Below, piece by piece: positions 55,032-62,981 of a DNA stretch of 64,000 nt. This stretch comes from Peptoclostridium litorale DSM 5388 (GTDB lineage Bacteria > Bacillota > Clostridia > Peptostreptococcales > Peptostreptococcaceae): positions 132,755 through 196,754 of the forward strand of contig NZ_FSRH01000006.1 in assembly GCF_900141635.1 (NCBI RefSeq), given 5' to 3'. Each line of letters starts with the position of its first letter. Position 1 is the stretch's first letter. Below the pieces are notes generated by a model, which was given only the letters and a program-made list of their open reading frames with translations, was not told the DNA's origin and did not search any database. The position numbers and the translations under genes are program-made.

Positions 55032-57599
55032 TCAATTATTCATTTCAATATAGCTTTCAAGTTCGTCTTCTTTCATTGGCTTTGAGTAATAATATCCCTG
55101 AACTATGTCACAGCCCGCTCTTTTCAAAAATTCCAGCTTATCCTTGTCTTCAACTCCTTCTGCAATTACATTCATTTTCATGCTGTGGGCAAGCCTTATT
55201 ATCCCTTCAACTATTGATGTTCCCTTTTCACTGACATTTATATTGTCTATGAAAGCCTTGTCTATTTTCAGAGTGTCAACAGGCAGGCTTTGCAAATAGC
55301 TGAATGAAGAGTAGCCCGTTCCAAAATCATCAAGAGCTATTTTGAATCCCATGGTGCTCAGTTCACTCAATATTTTTGAATTTCTTTCAAAATCTTTCAT
55401 GAGAACATTTTCTGTTATTTCAATTTCTATATTTTTTGAAAAATCAACACCATATTTAGCAATCTTAGCCTTTATGTTGTCTACAAAAGATTCTTCTTCA
55501 AGCTCTGTAGCCGATATGTTTATTCCTATTTTTTTACATTCAGAAGAACTATTACACATTTGCTTAACCTTTTCCAAAGCCTCTTCAAATACCCATCTAC
55601 CTATTTCTATTATCTGGCCAGTCTCCTCAGCCACTTTTATAAATTCAAGAGGAGACACCCTCCCAAGCTGTGCATTTTCCCATCTCAAAAGAGCTTCAAA
55701 CCCAGTTATAGCATCGTCTTTCAGGCTGTGCTGTGGCTGGTAGTGAAGTTCAAACTCTCCAAGTTCCACCGCATGTCTAAGGTTTATTTCTATATCGGCC
55801 TTTCTTGAAATCTCCTCTCCTATTGTGCTGTTAAAAAACTGATATCTGTTCTTTCCCGTCTCCTTTGCACTATACATCGCCGCATCCGCATTTTTCAAAA
55901 GCGTGATTTTATCTTCCCCATCATCCGGATAAACAGCTATCCCCATGCTTGCTGTGATGTATATGTGCTTTCCATCTATATTAAACGGATGCCTGATCTC
56001 ATCCAGAATCATATTGCATATATCTCCCAGTTTGCATTCTTTATCTAATAAATCATATACTATAAACAAAAATTCATCTCCGCCAAATCTCGATAAAGTC
56101 ACCTGCCTGAAACGGCTACCCAGTTCCTTAAAACGTATTGATATCTGTACGAGTATATTATCTCCGAACCCATGTCCCAGCGTGTCATTTATCCTTTTAA
56201 AATTATCAATATCCACAAATATGACGGCACAGTCGGTTTCCAAGTCAATATTACTTTCCAAGGCTTCTATGCCAGACCTTCTGTTTAAAAGCCCCGTAAG
56301 CTCGTCATGTTTTGCAATATATCTTACATATTCTTCCGATTCCTTTTTTTTGGTTATATCGGCTATGGAACCTGCCACCTTGATTACAGCTCCGAGCTCG
56401 TCCCTGTAAGACTGACCCCTTATGTGCATCCACTTGTATCCTCCAAGCGCATGGCTCACTCTGAAGTCATGGCTGTACGAATCAGCCCTCCCATATTTTG
56501 CATCCCTGAAAACTTTCAATGAATTTTTAATGTCAGCGGGATGCAGCTGCTCTTTAAGCTGCTCCAATAAATTTCCTCTTACATCTATGCTTCTGCCTGT
56601 TATCCTGGTCCAGTTGTCAGATATGAAGAATTCTTCATTTTCAATGTCGAATTCCCATATGACATCATTAACACCATCAACTGCACGTGTGTACCTTTCT
56701 TCCTTTCTTTGCAGCTCCTTCCTGAGCCTTTTTAGCTCTGAAATATTTTTGTTCTTGTTCATTATCTTTAGCTGCATGGCCAAAAACAATACAAATAAAG
56801 CTGCAGCTGCAATAGCATGAAAAATCATATTTCTATGTACAATATCCATACCGATTTTACTGCCGCTCACTTTTATGCTCCATTCATGGTTTTCTATTTG
56901 GATCTTTTGCTCGTATGCCGGATTAGAATGTTCCATTCCATTTTCATAGAAAAGCCGGCCTTCAGAGTCGTATATCGTTATGTTGTAGTTTCTCAAATAG
57001 GCCTTTAATGTGTCATGCAAATATACGTCCAAATCCATAACGCACACAAGAAAACCTTCAAAATCTCCATTTTTAAATATGGGGCATCTTATTACGAGTC
57101 CCTTTATCTCGCGATCAATATATTTCAAATCATAGGGGTCGTTAACAGTAACCTTTCTTTCTCTTATCGCTTCCTCTACAGCCTTCTCCACTTCAGCTCT
57201 TTCAATAAGAGATCTTCCAATAAGATTTTCATTTCCTTCAATAGGGTATACCATATCCGTTACTGTATCCTTGTTCTTGTGCTGTACATATACTATGTTT
57301 GGAAGTTTTTCCATATAGTATTTTGCCGTTGAGTTGAACTTTTCCAAGCTAATAGCCTTGTCCTCTATGAAGTAATACTCCATCAATTCAATGGCAGATA
57401 TATTCATTCCTATATCTTTTTCTATCTTATTTACAATCTGGATACCTATCTCATTTACGCGTTCACTTTCTTTTTTTACCTTCTGGGCATAAAATATCTT
57501 TCCTGCATGCATAAATGCAAACATGAACAAAATCATCTGGACCGCTATAAACAACATTACAGCATTGTTTTTAATTCTTAATTTGATTTTTGACAACAT
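55032..57599 (-). CDS. CHASE-PAS-GGDEF-EAL membrane protein
   Basis: 855 residues from an ATG with GGAAGG 6 nt upstream. A first membrane helix (about 14-34) is followed by an extracytoplasmic CHASE-like sensor (about 60-215; VYPIEGNENLIGRSL and VIRCPIFKNGDFEGFLV), a second helix (about 255-275), a PAS domain with PAC (about 300-420), GGDEF (about 425-585, intact GGDEF) and EAL (about 600-850, FEALLRW, DDFGTGYSS, LKIDKAFI). CHASE domains bind small extracellular ligands such as amino acids or cytokinin-like compounds. It controls cyclic di-GMP in response to an outside signal. A structured leader lies upstream. Confidence 0.9.
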   Translation of the reverse strand: MLSKIKLRIKNNAVMLFIAVQMILFMFAFMHAGKIFYAQKVKKESERVNEIGIQIVNKIEKDIGMNISAIELMEYYFIEDKAISLEKFNSTAKYYMEKLPNIVYVQHKNKDTVTDMVYPIEGNENLIGRSLIERAEVEKAVEEAIRERKVTVNDPYDLKYIDREIKGLVIRCPIFKNGDFEGFLVCVMDLDVYLHDTLKAYLRNYNITIYDSEGRLFYENGMEHSNPAYEQKIQIENHEWSIKVSGSKIGMDIVHRNMIFHAIAAAALFVLFLAMQLKIMNKNKNISELKRLRKELQRKEERYTRAVDGVNDVIWEFDIENEEFFISDNWTRITGRSIDVRGNLLEQLKEQLHPADIKNSLKVFRDAKYGRADSYSHDFRVSHALGGYKWMHIRGQSYRDELGAVIKVAGSIADITKKKESEEYVRYIAKHDELTGLLNRRSGIEALESNIDLETDCAVIFVDIDNFKRINDTLGHGFGDNILVQISIRFKELGSRFRQVTLSRFGGDEFLFIVYDLLDKECKLGDICNMILDEIRHPFNIDGKHIYITASMGIAVYPDDGEDKITLLKNADAAMYSAKETGKNRYQFFNSTIGEEISRKADIEINLRHAVELGEFELHYQPQHSLKDDAITGFEALLRWENAQLGRVSPLEFIKVAEETGQIIEIGRWVFEEALEKVKQMCNSSSECKKIGINISATELEEESFVDNIKAKIAKYGVDFSKNIEIEITENVLMKDFERNSKILSELSTMGFKIALDDFGTGYSSFSYLQSLPVDTLKIDKAFIDNINVSEKGTSIVEGIIRLAHSMKMNVIAEGVEDKDKLEFLKRAGCDIVQGYYYSKPMKEDELESYIEMNN

Positions 57600-57710
57600 A
57601 ACAGGCCTTCCTTTCAATAGAACATGGCTAATACATAGCATAGTATATATTAATATTTGCCCATTATATCGCTCCTTAATTAAAATTTTTACCAGTAATT
57701 CATATGTTTA

Positions 57711-57785
57711 TGAAGCGTCAAGACATGCGGCTTCTTTCACCAAACTAATTCAGTTCAAATCCGAAGTGTTATTTTAGACGCTTCA
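57711..57785 (-). promoter_or_regulatory. Candidate structured leader RNA
   Basis: Nine-bp closing arms (57711-57719 with 57777-57785, TGAAGCGTC/GACGCTTCA) enclose 57 nt. Within these, a CTTC/GAAG stem and an AACT-GAATT-AGTT hairpin can form. The element ends 111 nt before the start codon. It lacks the conserved cores of the cyclic-di-GMP riboswitches I know. Confidence 0.35.
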
Positions 57786-57801
57786 AAATATTTATGTTCT
57801 G

Positions 57802-57845
57802 AATATTAAAAGACAGCCACATCAAATTGGCTGTCTTTTAATATT
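57802..57845 (-). terminator. Terminator of the rhodanese gene
   Basis: An 18-bp perfect stem (57802-57819 with 57828-57845) with an 8-nt loop; the A/T-rich base supplies the T stretch. It lies 67 bp after the stop. Confidence 0.8.
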
Positions 57846-57912
57846 TGGATATAAATAGCTGCCTAAATTTTCGTCAGCCATTTATACTCTAGATTTTCAG
57901 TGCACAATATAT

Positions 57913-59325
57913 TTAATGTCCACCCACACTGTTTAGATATTTAAGTTCGCTATTTTCTCTATCCTTATTATATTCTACCCTTGGGTCTCCTGTAGCTATT
58001 GTATTTTCTGAATTTCTACTCCACTCATAAAACCCTCCATCAAATACACTTACATTTTCCCATCCTATTGCATAAGTTTCAAAGAATGCAAGAGCTCCTC
58101 TCCATCCCGTTGCACAAAAGAACGCAGATCTGTTTTCAGGATTTATGTCCCACTCTGCCCAAATCTTTTCCATTTCCGTGTAGCTTCTCATCGTCCAGTC
58201 AATATCAAGGAAGTCCTCTGAGTGATACGCGTCAACTCCGCCATATCCAAATACCGATCCAGGTATTCTTCCCTTTTCGTCGAAATATGAATATCCTCCG
58301 TTGTTCTCTCCTGTATATTCATCCCAACAAACTACAGCCACAAGTCTTCCGTTTGGATCCGCAAGAATTTCTCTTGCCTCCTCCATGTCTATATTGTATT
58401 CCGGATGCACTGGAATTCCAGCTCCAAAATCTTCGCCTTCCACCCATTTGTTCTCACCCGTCTCCATTTCAAGTCCTGCCTGTCTCCAAGCCTGGTTTCC
58501 TCCGTTTAGCATCCTCACGTCTTCAACTCCAGCGTACATGAACGCAGCCGCAAGTCTTCCCGAAGCCATAGGCTCATCGCTTGTAAGTATTACAAGGGTA
58601 TCTTTCGTTATTCCAGTCTTCTTGAAAAATTCCTTGAAGGTTTCAGGCGAAACAAGGTTCCAAAGAGGAGGGCACTCCACTTCGCACGTGTCCGCATATA
58701 TCGCTGTAGGTATGTGACCTTTTTTGTACTCTTCAAAAGTCTGATAGTTTGTGTCTATTATTATGTAATCACGCCCATCGTATGCATCGGGATTCTTTCC
58801 GTCCACAAGGTCCTTGACCCACTGAGGATATACAAACATCTGGTAGTTTTTCATATGCTCGAATTCGACTGCTGCACTTAGATTAGGATTTTTCGAAATG
58901 TCGGAAAGTGCTATGTTTAAAACCTCTTCGTATCCAAGCCCTGCAAGCTTTTCTACAAGAGAAGCACTCTCTTCCCCGTAATTAGAGTAAAGCAGTACTT
59001 TTTTGTCCTTTGTTATTCCGGTTTCATCAAGAAGTTTTTGCTGCTCTTCTGCCGAAAGCCCTTCAAGCCAGCTCTGTGAAAAGCTCACGGCGCCTTTAAT
59101 ATGGCCCTGGGGAATACTCTCGTCTATAACCCATCCATTGTACTCCTCGTCATTTCTAGTATCTACTATGACATATTCTTCTCCCTCGACAATCGCCTTA
59201 AGCGTCCCCTCGTCTACTCTCGCTGCCGTTTTGCTGCCCACTGTTGAATCTCCGGCCGAACAGCCTGTGAAGAGCATCAAGACCACTGACAATGCAGCTA
59301 CTAATTTTACTAGATTTCTTTTCAT
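57913..59325 (-). CDS. Lipoprotein with three rhodanese domains, one catalytic Cys
   Basis: 470 residues. A signal with lipobox LFTGC (Cys22) anchors it outside the membrane. Three rhodanese-like domains follow (about 38-140, 160-290 and 305-445). The first two keep the fold marks (VIVDTRNDEEY, IIIDTNYQTFEEY) but have Ser-containing loops (YSNYGEES, TSDEPMAS) without a Cys. The third has an active-site loop CATGWRG (Cys404) and a DGGFYEW end. It could transfer sulfane sulfur at the cell surface, with the inactive domains structural. The ATG has GGAGG 5 nt upstream. An APC permease gene lies upstream of it on the same strand. Confidence 0.85.
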   Translation of the reverse strand: MKRNLVKLVAALSVVLMLFTGCSAGDSTVGSKTAARVDEGTLKAIVEGEEYVIVDTRNDEEYNGWVIDESIPQGHIKGAVSFSQSWLEGLSAEEQQKLLDETGITKDKKVLLYSNYGEESASLVEKLAGLGYEEVLNIALSDISKNPNLSAAVEFEHMKNYQMFVYPQWVKDLVDGKNPDAYDGRDYIIIDTNYQTFEEYKKGHIPTAIYADTCEVECPPLWNLVSPETFKEFFKKTGITKDTLVILTSDEPMASGRLAAAFMYAGVEDVRMLNGGNQAWRQAGLEMETGENKWVEGEDFGAGIPVHPEYNIDMEEAREILADPNGRLVAVVCWDEYTGENNGGYSYFDEKGRIPGSVFGYGGVDAYHSEDFLDIDWTMRSYTEMEKIWAEWDINPENRSAFFCATGWRGALAFFETYAIGWENVSVFDGGFYEWSRNSENTIATGDPRVEYNKDRENSELKYLNSVGGH

Positions 59326-59477
59326 GACAACCTCCATTTACTGTATTTTCTAAGATCAATATTGATTCCACCGCTCATTCTACCATGTCATTACAGAGTA
59401 TACAAATTGAAAAAAATCATGTGAAATCTTCTATTATTAATTTTATCAATATTGAAAATCAATAGAAAAACAAAATA

Positions 59478-59517
59478 CCGCTGCAAGGAATAAACGCCTG
59501 TTTATTCCTCACCGCGG
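59478..59517 (-). terminator. Terminator of the APC permease gene
   Basis: A 10-bp stem (59486-59495 with 59500-59509) extended by an outer CCGC/GCGG pairing. On the minus strand it continues into TATTTTGTTTTTC. Confidence 0.72.
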
Positions 59518-59563
59518 TCATGGCAATCATGCACATTTTTGTTCTTTATTATTTTATTTAATG

Positions 59564-61036
59564 CTAGTCGTTTTCAAAACTCGCCATCTTCGAGTATTGG
59601 CTTTTGTTTTGAGCAAATGCTTTTTCCATTTCGACTTTTTTGCCGGTTTCAGTGCAGTCAATCCTCTGCCTTGAAGACATGGTTTTAGCCCAGATGTAAA
59701 AGACCACTCCAAGCACGCACCATCCCAGAATTATACCCCACTCATAGGGCCATATTAAAGAAGCCGGTCCTCCCGGAAGATATATGAGCACCATGAGCGC
59801 ACAAAGCACTACCGCGGTTATTCCTACAAACATGCCCTTTTTAACCCTGTAAGGCCTTGGCATTTCTGGCTCTTTCTTCCTAAGAACTACAAAAGATATC
59901 GAAACCATAAGATATGAAACCACTATCGCAAGCCCTCCTGCATTTCCAAGCCATACAAGCATGCTTCTTCCAAGCAGCGGAGCAAAAGTGGACAGGGCTC
60001 CTATCAGGACTATTGCATTTACAGGAGTCTTGTATTTCGGATGCAGCCTTGCCAGAAACGATGGAAGCATTCCCGATTCCGCCATCGCATATATGGCCCT
60101 GCTGCCTCCTACGAAAAATGAATTCCAGCTTGTCAGTATGCCTCCTATGCCTCCAAGTATAACTATCTTGGAAGCCATTGAGCTTCCTCCAAACACAGCC
60201 TTCATGGCATCTGCTGTTACAAGCCCCGACGAAGCTATCTGATCTGCTCCAAGTGATGACGATACGCTGTATATTATCATTACATACCACGCAACAGCCA
60301 TTACAACCGACATCACTATTATTTTTCCTATCATTTTAAACGGGACATTTATCTCCTCTGCCGCCTGTGGAATCACGTCAAATCCCACATACATAAATGG
60401 AGTCATTACCGCCACCGCAAATATTCCACTTTTGCCGTTCACGAAAAGAGGCCCTGCATTTTGGGCATAACCGTTGAAAGTCGCTCCTCCAAACAAGGTT
60501 ATACCTATGCACGCTATCAAAAATGTCACTACCCCCTGAAGAAATGCCGCTGTTTTAACCCCGAAATAGTTTACAACAGTTATTATTATGGAGCTTGCAG
60601 AACCCACGAGAACCCACGAAAGATATACGTCATATCCCGCTATAGTGTACATGTAACCCTTGAGATACGATGAAAACAGGTATTCCAAAACAGTTGGGAA
60701 TGCAACCGCCTCAAATGCCACAACCGATACATATCCAAGTATTATAGCCCATGTGCACACGAATGAAGCATTGCTTCCAAGCGCCCTGTGGCTGAACACG
60801 TGCTCCCCTCCACACTTTGGCATGGCCGATGTAAGCTCCGCATACGTAAGCCCAACGAAAAGAACCATTATCCCCCCAAGCGCAAACGCTGTAATCGCAC
60901 CCATCATTCCGGCCGTCCTTATCCACTCGCCTGTAAGAACCACCCACCCCCATCCTATCATGGCTCCAAATGCAAGCGCAGTGATATCTTTTTTAGAAAG
61001 CACCCTTTCAAAATTACTGTGACTGTCGCTACTCAA
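59564..61036 (-). CDS. APC-superfamily amino acid permease
   Basis: 490 residues with 12 to 13 membrane helices. The ALAFGAMIGWGWVVLTGEW motif in helix 1 and the ELTSAMPKCGGEHVFSHRALG stretch after helix 2 match amino-acid/polyamine/organocation transporters. The short C-terminal tail is charged. The substrate is undetermined; the neighbouring secreted rhodanese hints at sulfur amino acids, but this is only proximity. It starts with TTG after GGGGG. A terminator separates it from the rhodanese gene. Confidence 0.87.
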   Translation of the reverse strand: MSSDSHSNFERVLSKKDITALAFGAMIGWGWVVLTGEWIRTAGMMGAITAFALGGIMVLFVGLTYAELTSAMPKCGGEHVFSHRALGSNASFVCTWAIILGYVSVVAFEAVAFPTVLEYLFSSYLKGYMYTIAGYDVYLSWVLVGSASSIIITVVNYFGVKTAAFLQGVVTFLIACIGITLFGGATFNGYAQNAGPLFVNGKSGIFAVAVMTPFMYVGFDVIPQAAEEINVPFKMIGKIIVMSVVMAVAWYVMIIYSVSSSLGADQIASSGLVTADAMKAVFGGSSMASKIVILGGIGGILTSWNSFFVGGSRAIYAMAESGMLPSFLARLHPKYKTPVNAIVLIGALSTFAPLLGRSMLVWLGNAGGLAIVVSYLMVSISFVVLRKKEPEMPRPYRVKKGMFVGITAVVLCALMVLIYLPGGPASLIWPYEWGIILGWCVLGVVFYIWAKTMSSRQRIDCTETGKKVEMEKAFAQNKSQYSKMASFEND

Positions 61037-61744
61037 AACAATTCCCCCTTATAAATTTTTACTGCTATTTTTGGATATTCCAAATAAACGCACCACAATT
61101 AGACATGATTGTTCATTCCATGGAATTTAGACTTTTTATAAGATATTAATTTCGAACCCAATTGCTCTCAAAAGTTTCATTTTCATATATACCGTTTGTA
61201 TTTTTACCGTTTGTATTTTGTCCCAGAACTTTTTCGAATGAGAAATCAATAAAACAGATAGTGTCGATAACGCACATGGCCTTAGCCCATGCCGTCATTG
61301 GAAAGATTTTAGGATATGTAATAAATGTAAATATATATATACAACTTTTATGATTATACCCAGCGGCATCCGTTCAAAAACATATTTTCATAAAAATCCA
61401 AAATGATGCAAATCGAAATTTGACTACAGCGATACATCCACATTTAATCCAACAAATTTCAACATGTTTTTTATTTGAATTTTTCATTTTTGATGTCAAT
61501 CCTGCACAATCCTACAGAATAGGTCACAAAAAATGATTTCCCGACGAAATAAAATTAAAAGACAACATACTTTCCAATCTTACAATGAACATGAAATAGC
61601 TCCTTGAAAATAAATAGTAATCTATTTCATAAAGTAACATAAATACAAAAATAAGCGCTAAAGACTTAACTAACATTTGTCTTTAGCGCTTATTTTTTCA
61701 TTGCCCTCCGGTTATTCCTCTGCTTTTACTTTTAATTACATTTT
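61037..61744. other. AT-rich gene-poor region
   Basis: 708 bp with no convincing ORF. It contains a tandem duplication of ACCGTTTGTATTTT (61191 and 61206) and the terminator at 61647-61696. The composition shifts to higher AT from here to the window end, marking a likely boundary with accessory DNA. The permease promoter must lie in the left part, but I cannot define it. No T-box or other known leader motif is seen. Confidence 0.5.
61647..61696. terminator. Strong bidirectional terminator
   Basis: An 18-bp stem (61647-61665 with 61679-61696) and T6 flanks, 49 bp after the stop of the hypothetical gene at 61745. Confidence 0.85.
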
Positions 61745-62413
61745 TTACCATGTGCTTTTATCGCTGCTTATATCCACTGTCTCTAGTCGAGGAAATTTGA
61801 ACTCCACGGTTGCGTTTGAGGTCGAGTCATAGTATATCTCAACCTTTTCGATTTCATCCAATATATTATCGCTGTTAAATAGATTTTCTACAGCAGATAA
61901 ATCGATACTCCCCTTTCCATCTATGCGTACATAATTTATATACTCACATAGATCAGGTATATTCTCGAGAGAACCTTCTCTTGCCTCTATAAAAATTACA
62001 AATTCAATCTTACCCTTTTGGTTAGTTGCAGACTCTATAATGTAATTTTTGAACTTTTCGTGCAACTCATGGGTATAGCTTTCAAATCCACACGGAATAT
62101 CCATGTCGTTGACCAGTTCAGTTAGTTGGCTCAGGTTGAGAGGGTTAACAATAAGTGACTGCAGGGATAAAGCAAAATCACACTTTTCATCTATGCACTT
62201 TTCCGTAGCATTCGAGCATGTAATCACCCCCGGGAAGCCCATCTCAACAGTATCGAGCCCTGTGACATCAAAAAATTCCTGCCTTACCTCGCTATTCAAC
62301 CTCTTTGCAATCGCATGGCATTGTGAAACCTCATTTGCTCTTGTAGGCGCATGAGACATGCCTACAACTACATATGACCTGTTTGTTTTTGTTTTTCGGC
62401 ATTCCTTAATCAT
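61745..62413 (-). CDS. Hypothetical protein, no recognised family
   Basis: 222 residues, soluble and acidic. No signal peptide or membrane segment. Visible features: a YVVVGMSHAPTRANEV start resembling a beta-alpha nucleotide-type fold, five cysteines in the first 110 residues (including the CSNATEKCIDEKC cluster near 66-78), and a beta-rich acidic C-terminal third. The Cys cluster could bind metal or be redox-active, but this is inference. The ribosome binding site is weak (GAAGAT). A small ORF ends 10 bp upstream. It lies in the AT-rich accessory end. Confidence 0.5.
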   Translation of the reverse strand: MIKECRKTKTNRSYVVVGMSHAPTRANEVSQCHAIAKRLNSEVRQEFFDVTGLDTVEMGFPGVITCSNATEKCIDEKCDFALSLQSLIVNPLNLSQLTELVNDMDIPCGFESYTHELHEKFKNYIIESATNQKGKIEFVIFIEAREGSLENIPDLCEYINYVRIDGKGSIDLSAVENLFNSDNILDEIEKVEIYYDSTSNATVEFKFPRLETVDISSDKSTW

Positions 62414-62422
62414 AATTTATCT

Positions 62423-62659
62423 TCAGATAGCGGATGTACTATGAGTACCAATCGCCCCTGAATACACCTCCTTTTCGTTAAATAAAAAAGGCACCTGCAA
62501 AACATGCATTTTATGCCTATATATCGTGGACAAAAGCTTATAAAATTCCTTGTCATCATGTGCCATAGAGCGAGTTTTGCCCATTTCTTCAAAGAGCAGC
62601 TTCATAAAGACGTTTACATTTTGGGAATCACGTTCGAATTCAAGCCATGAAAAAACCAC
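62423..62659 (-). CDS. Possible small gene or gene remnant
   Basis: 78 codons from a GTG, with MKLLFEEM (codon 19) as an alternative start. It has no recognised family. The assigned start lies in a hairpin (62652-62696), and neither start has a good ribosome binding site. The C-terminal stretch (RHKMHVLQVPFLFNEKEVY) looks like folded protein. It may be the 3' part of a truncated gene linked to the hypothetical gene at 61745. The stop codon is TGA, but it is followed two codons later by TAA, so readthrough would add almost nothing. Confidence 0.25.
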   Translation of the reverse strand: MVFSWLEFERDSQNVNVFMKLLFEEMGKTRSMAHDDKEFYKLLSTIYRHKMHVLQVPFLFNEKEVYSGAIGTHSTSAI

Positions 62660-62696
62660 CTCTTCATGGTAATTAATACCACAAAGAGATGGTTTT
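62652..62696. terminator. Bidirectional hairpin terminator
   Basis: A 20-bp stem (62652-62671 with 62677-62696) with two possible G-U pairs and one mismatch, flanked by A and T runs on both sides. Confidence 0.6.
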
Positions 62697-62717
62697 TATC
62701 AAATTTTATTACAAATT

Positions 62718-62797
62718 ATCAATCTTTTTTATAAACGATCAAACTTTTTTATAAATGATCAAACTTTTTTATAAATGATCAGACTTTTTTACAAAAT
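62718..62797 (+). repeat. Four tandem 20-bp iteron-like repeats
   Basis: Copies start at 62718, 62738, 62758 and 62778. The consensus is ATCAAACTTTTTTATAAATG. The two central copies are identical and the outer ones diverge. The period is exactly 20 bp. Each holds a GATC at its left junction. Confidence 0.85.
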
Positions 62798-62820
62798 TAC
62801 AACAACTGTAGCTTTAAAAC

Positions 62821-62958
62821 AAAGTTTGATCAAAATAATCGCTACAACCGTTGATTTTTATTAAAAACAAGAACTCAATTTTGAAAAAAAGTTTGATCAA
62901 AGTTGAGTTCTTTTATTTTTTTAGTCATATTTATTTTTGAAAAAAAGTTTGATCAAAA
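62821..62958 (-). repeat. Three inverted copies of the iteron core
   Basis: AAAGTTTGATCAAA occurs at 62821, 62888 and 62944, the last two preceded by extra A residues. This is the complement of the GATCAAACTTT core in the tandem repeats, about 55-67 bp apart. One copy lies in the loop of a GAACTCAA/TTGAGTTC hairpin (62871-62910) that is followed by T runs and can terminate transcription. Confidence 0.75.
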
Positions 62959-62981
62959 TTGACAATGTCCAATTATCATTT

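Larger units (their letters stand above)
57600..57912. other. Intergenic region between the rhodanese and GGDEF-EAL genes
   Basis: 313 bp. From right to left (minus-strand order) it holds the rhodanese gene's terminator (57802-57845) and then an inverted-repeat-closed segment (57711-57785) that could be a structured leader of the GGDEF-EAL gene. No ORF is convincing. Confidence 0.5.

Noticed and set aside
55032..57785. Cyclic-di-GMP riboswitch upstream of the GGDEF-EAL genes or chemoreceptor
   Set aside because: I looked for the conserved cores of the type I riboswitch (GCAAA, GGGACGCAAAGCC-like) and found none.
61037..61744. T-box or other amino-acid leader before the APC permease
   Set aside because: No T-box consensus (GGGTGGNACCGCG complement) and no antiterminator-terminator pair next to the start.
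62413..62659. Selenocysteine TGA joining the small ORF to the hypothetical gene at 61745
   Set aside because: Reading through the TGA at 62423-62425 meets TAA two codons later, and the downstream gene is in another frame with its own ATG.
62718..62797. CRISPR array
   Set aside because: The 20-bp repeats are directly joined without unique spacers, and no cas genes are present.
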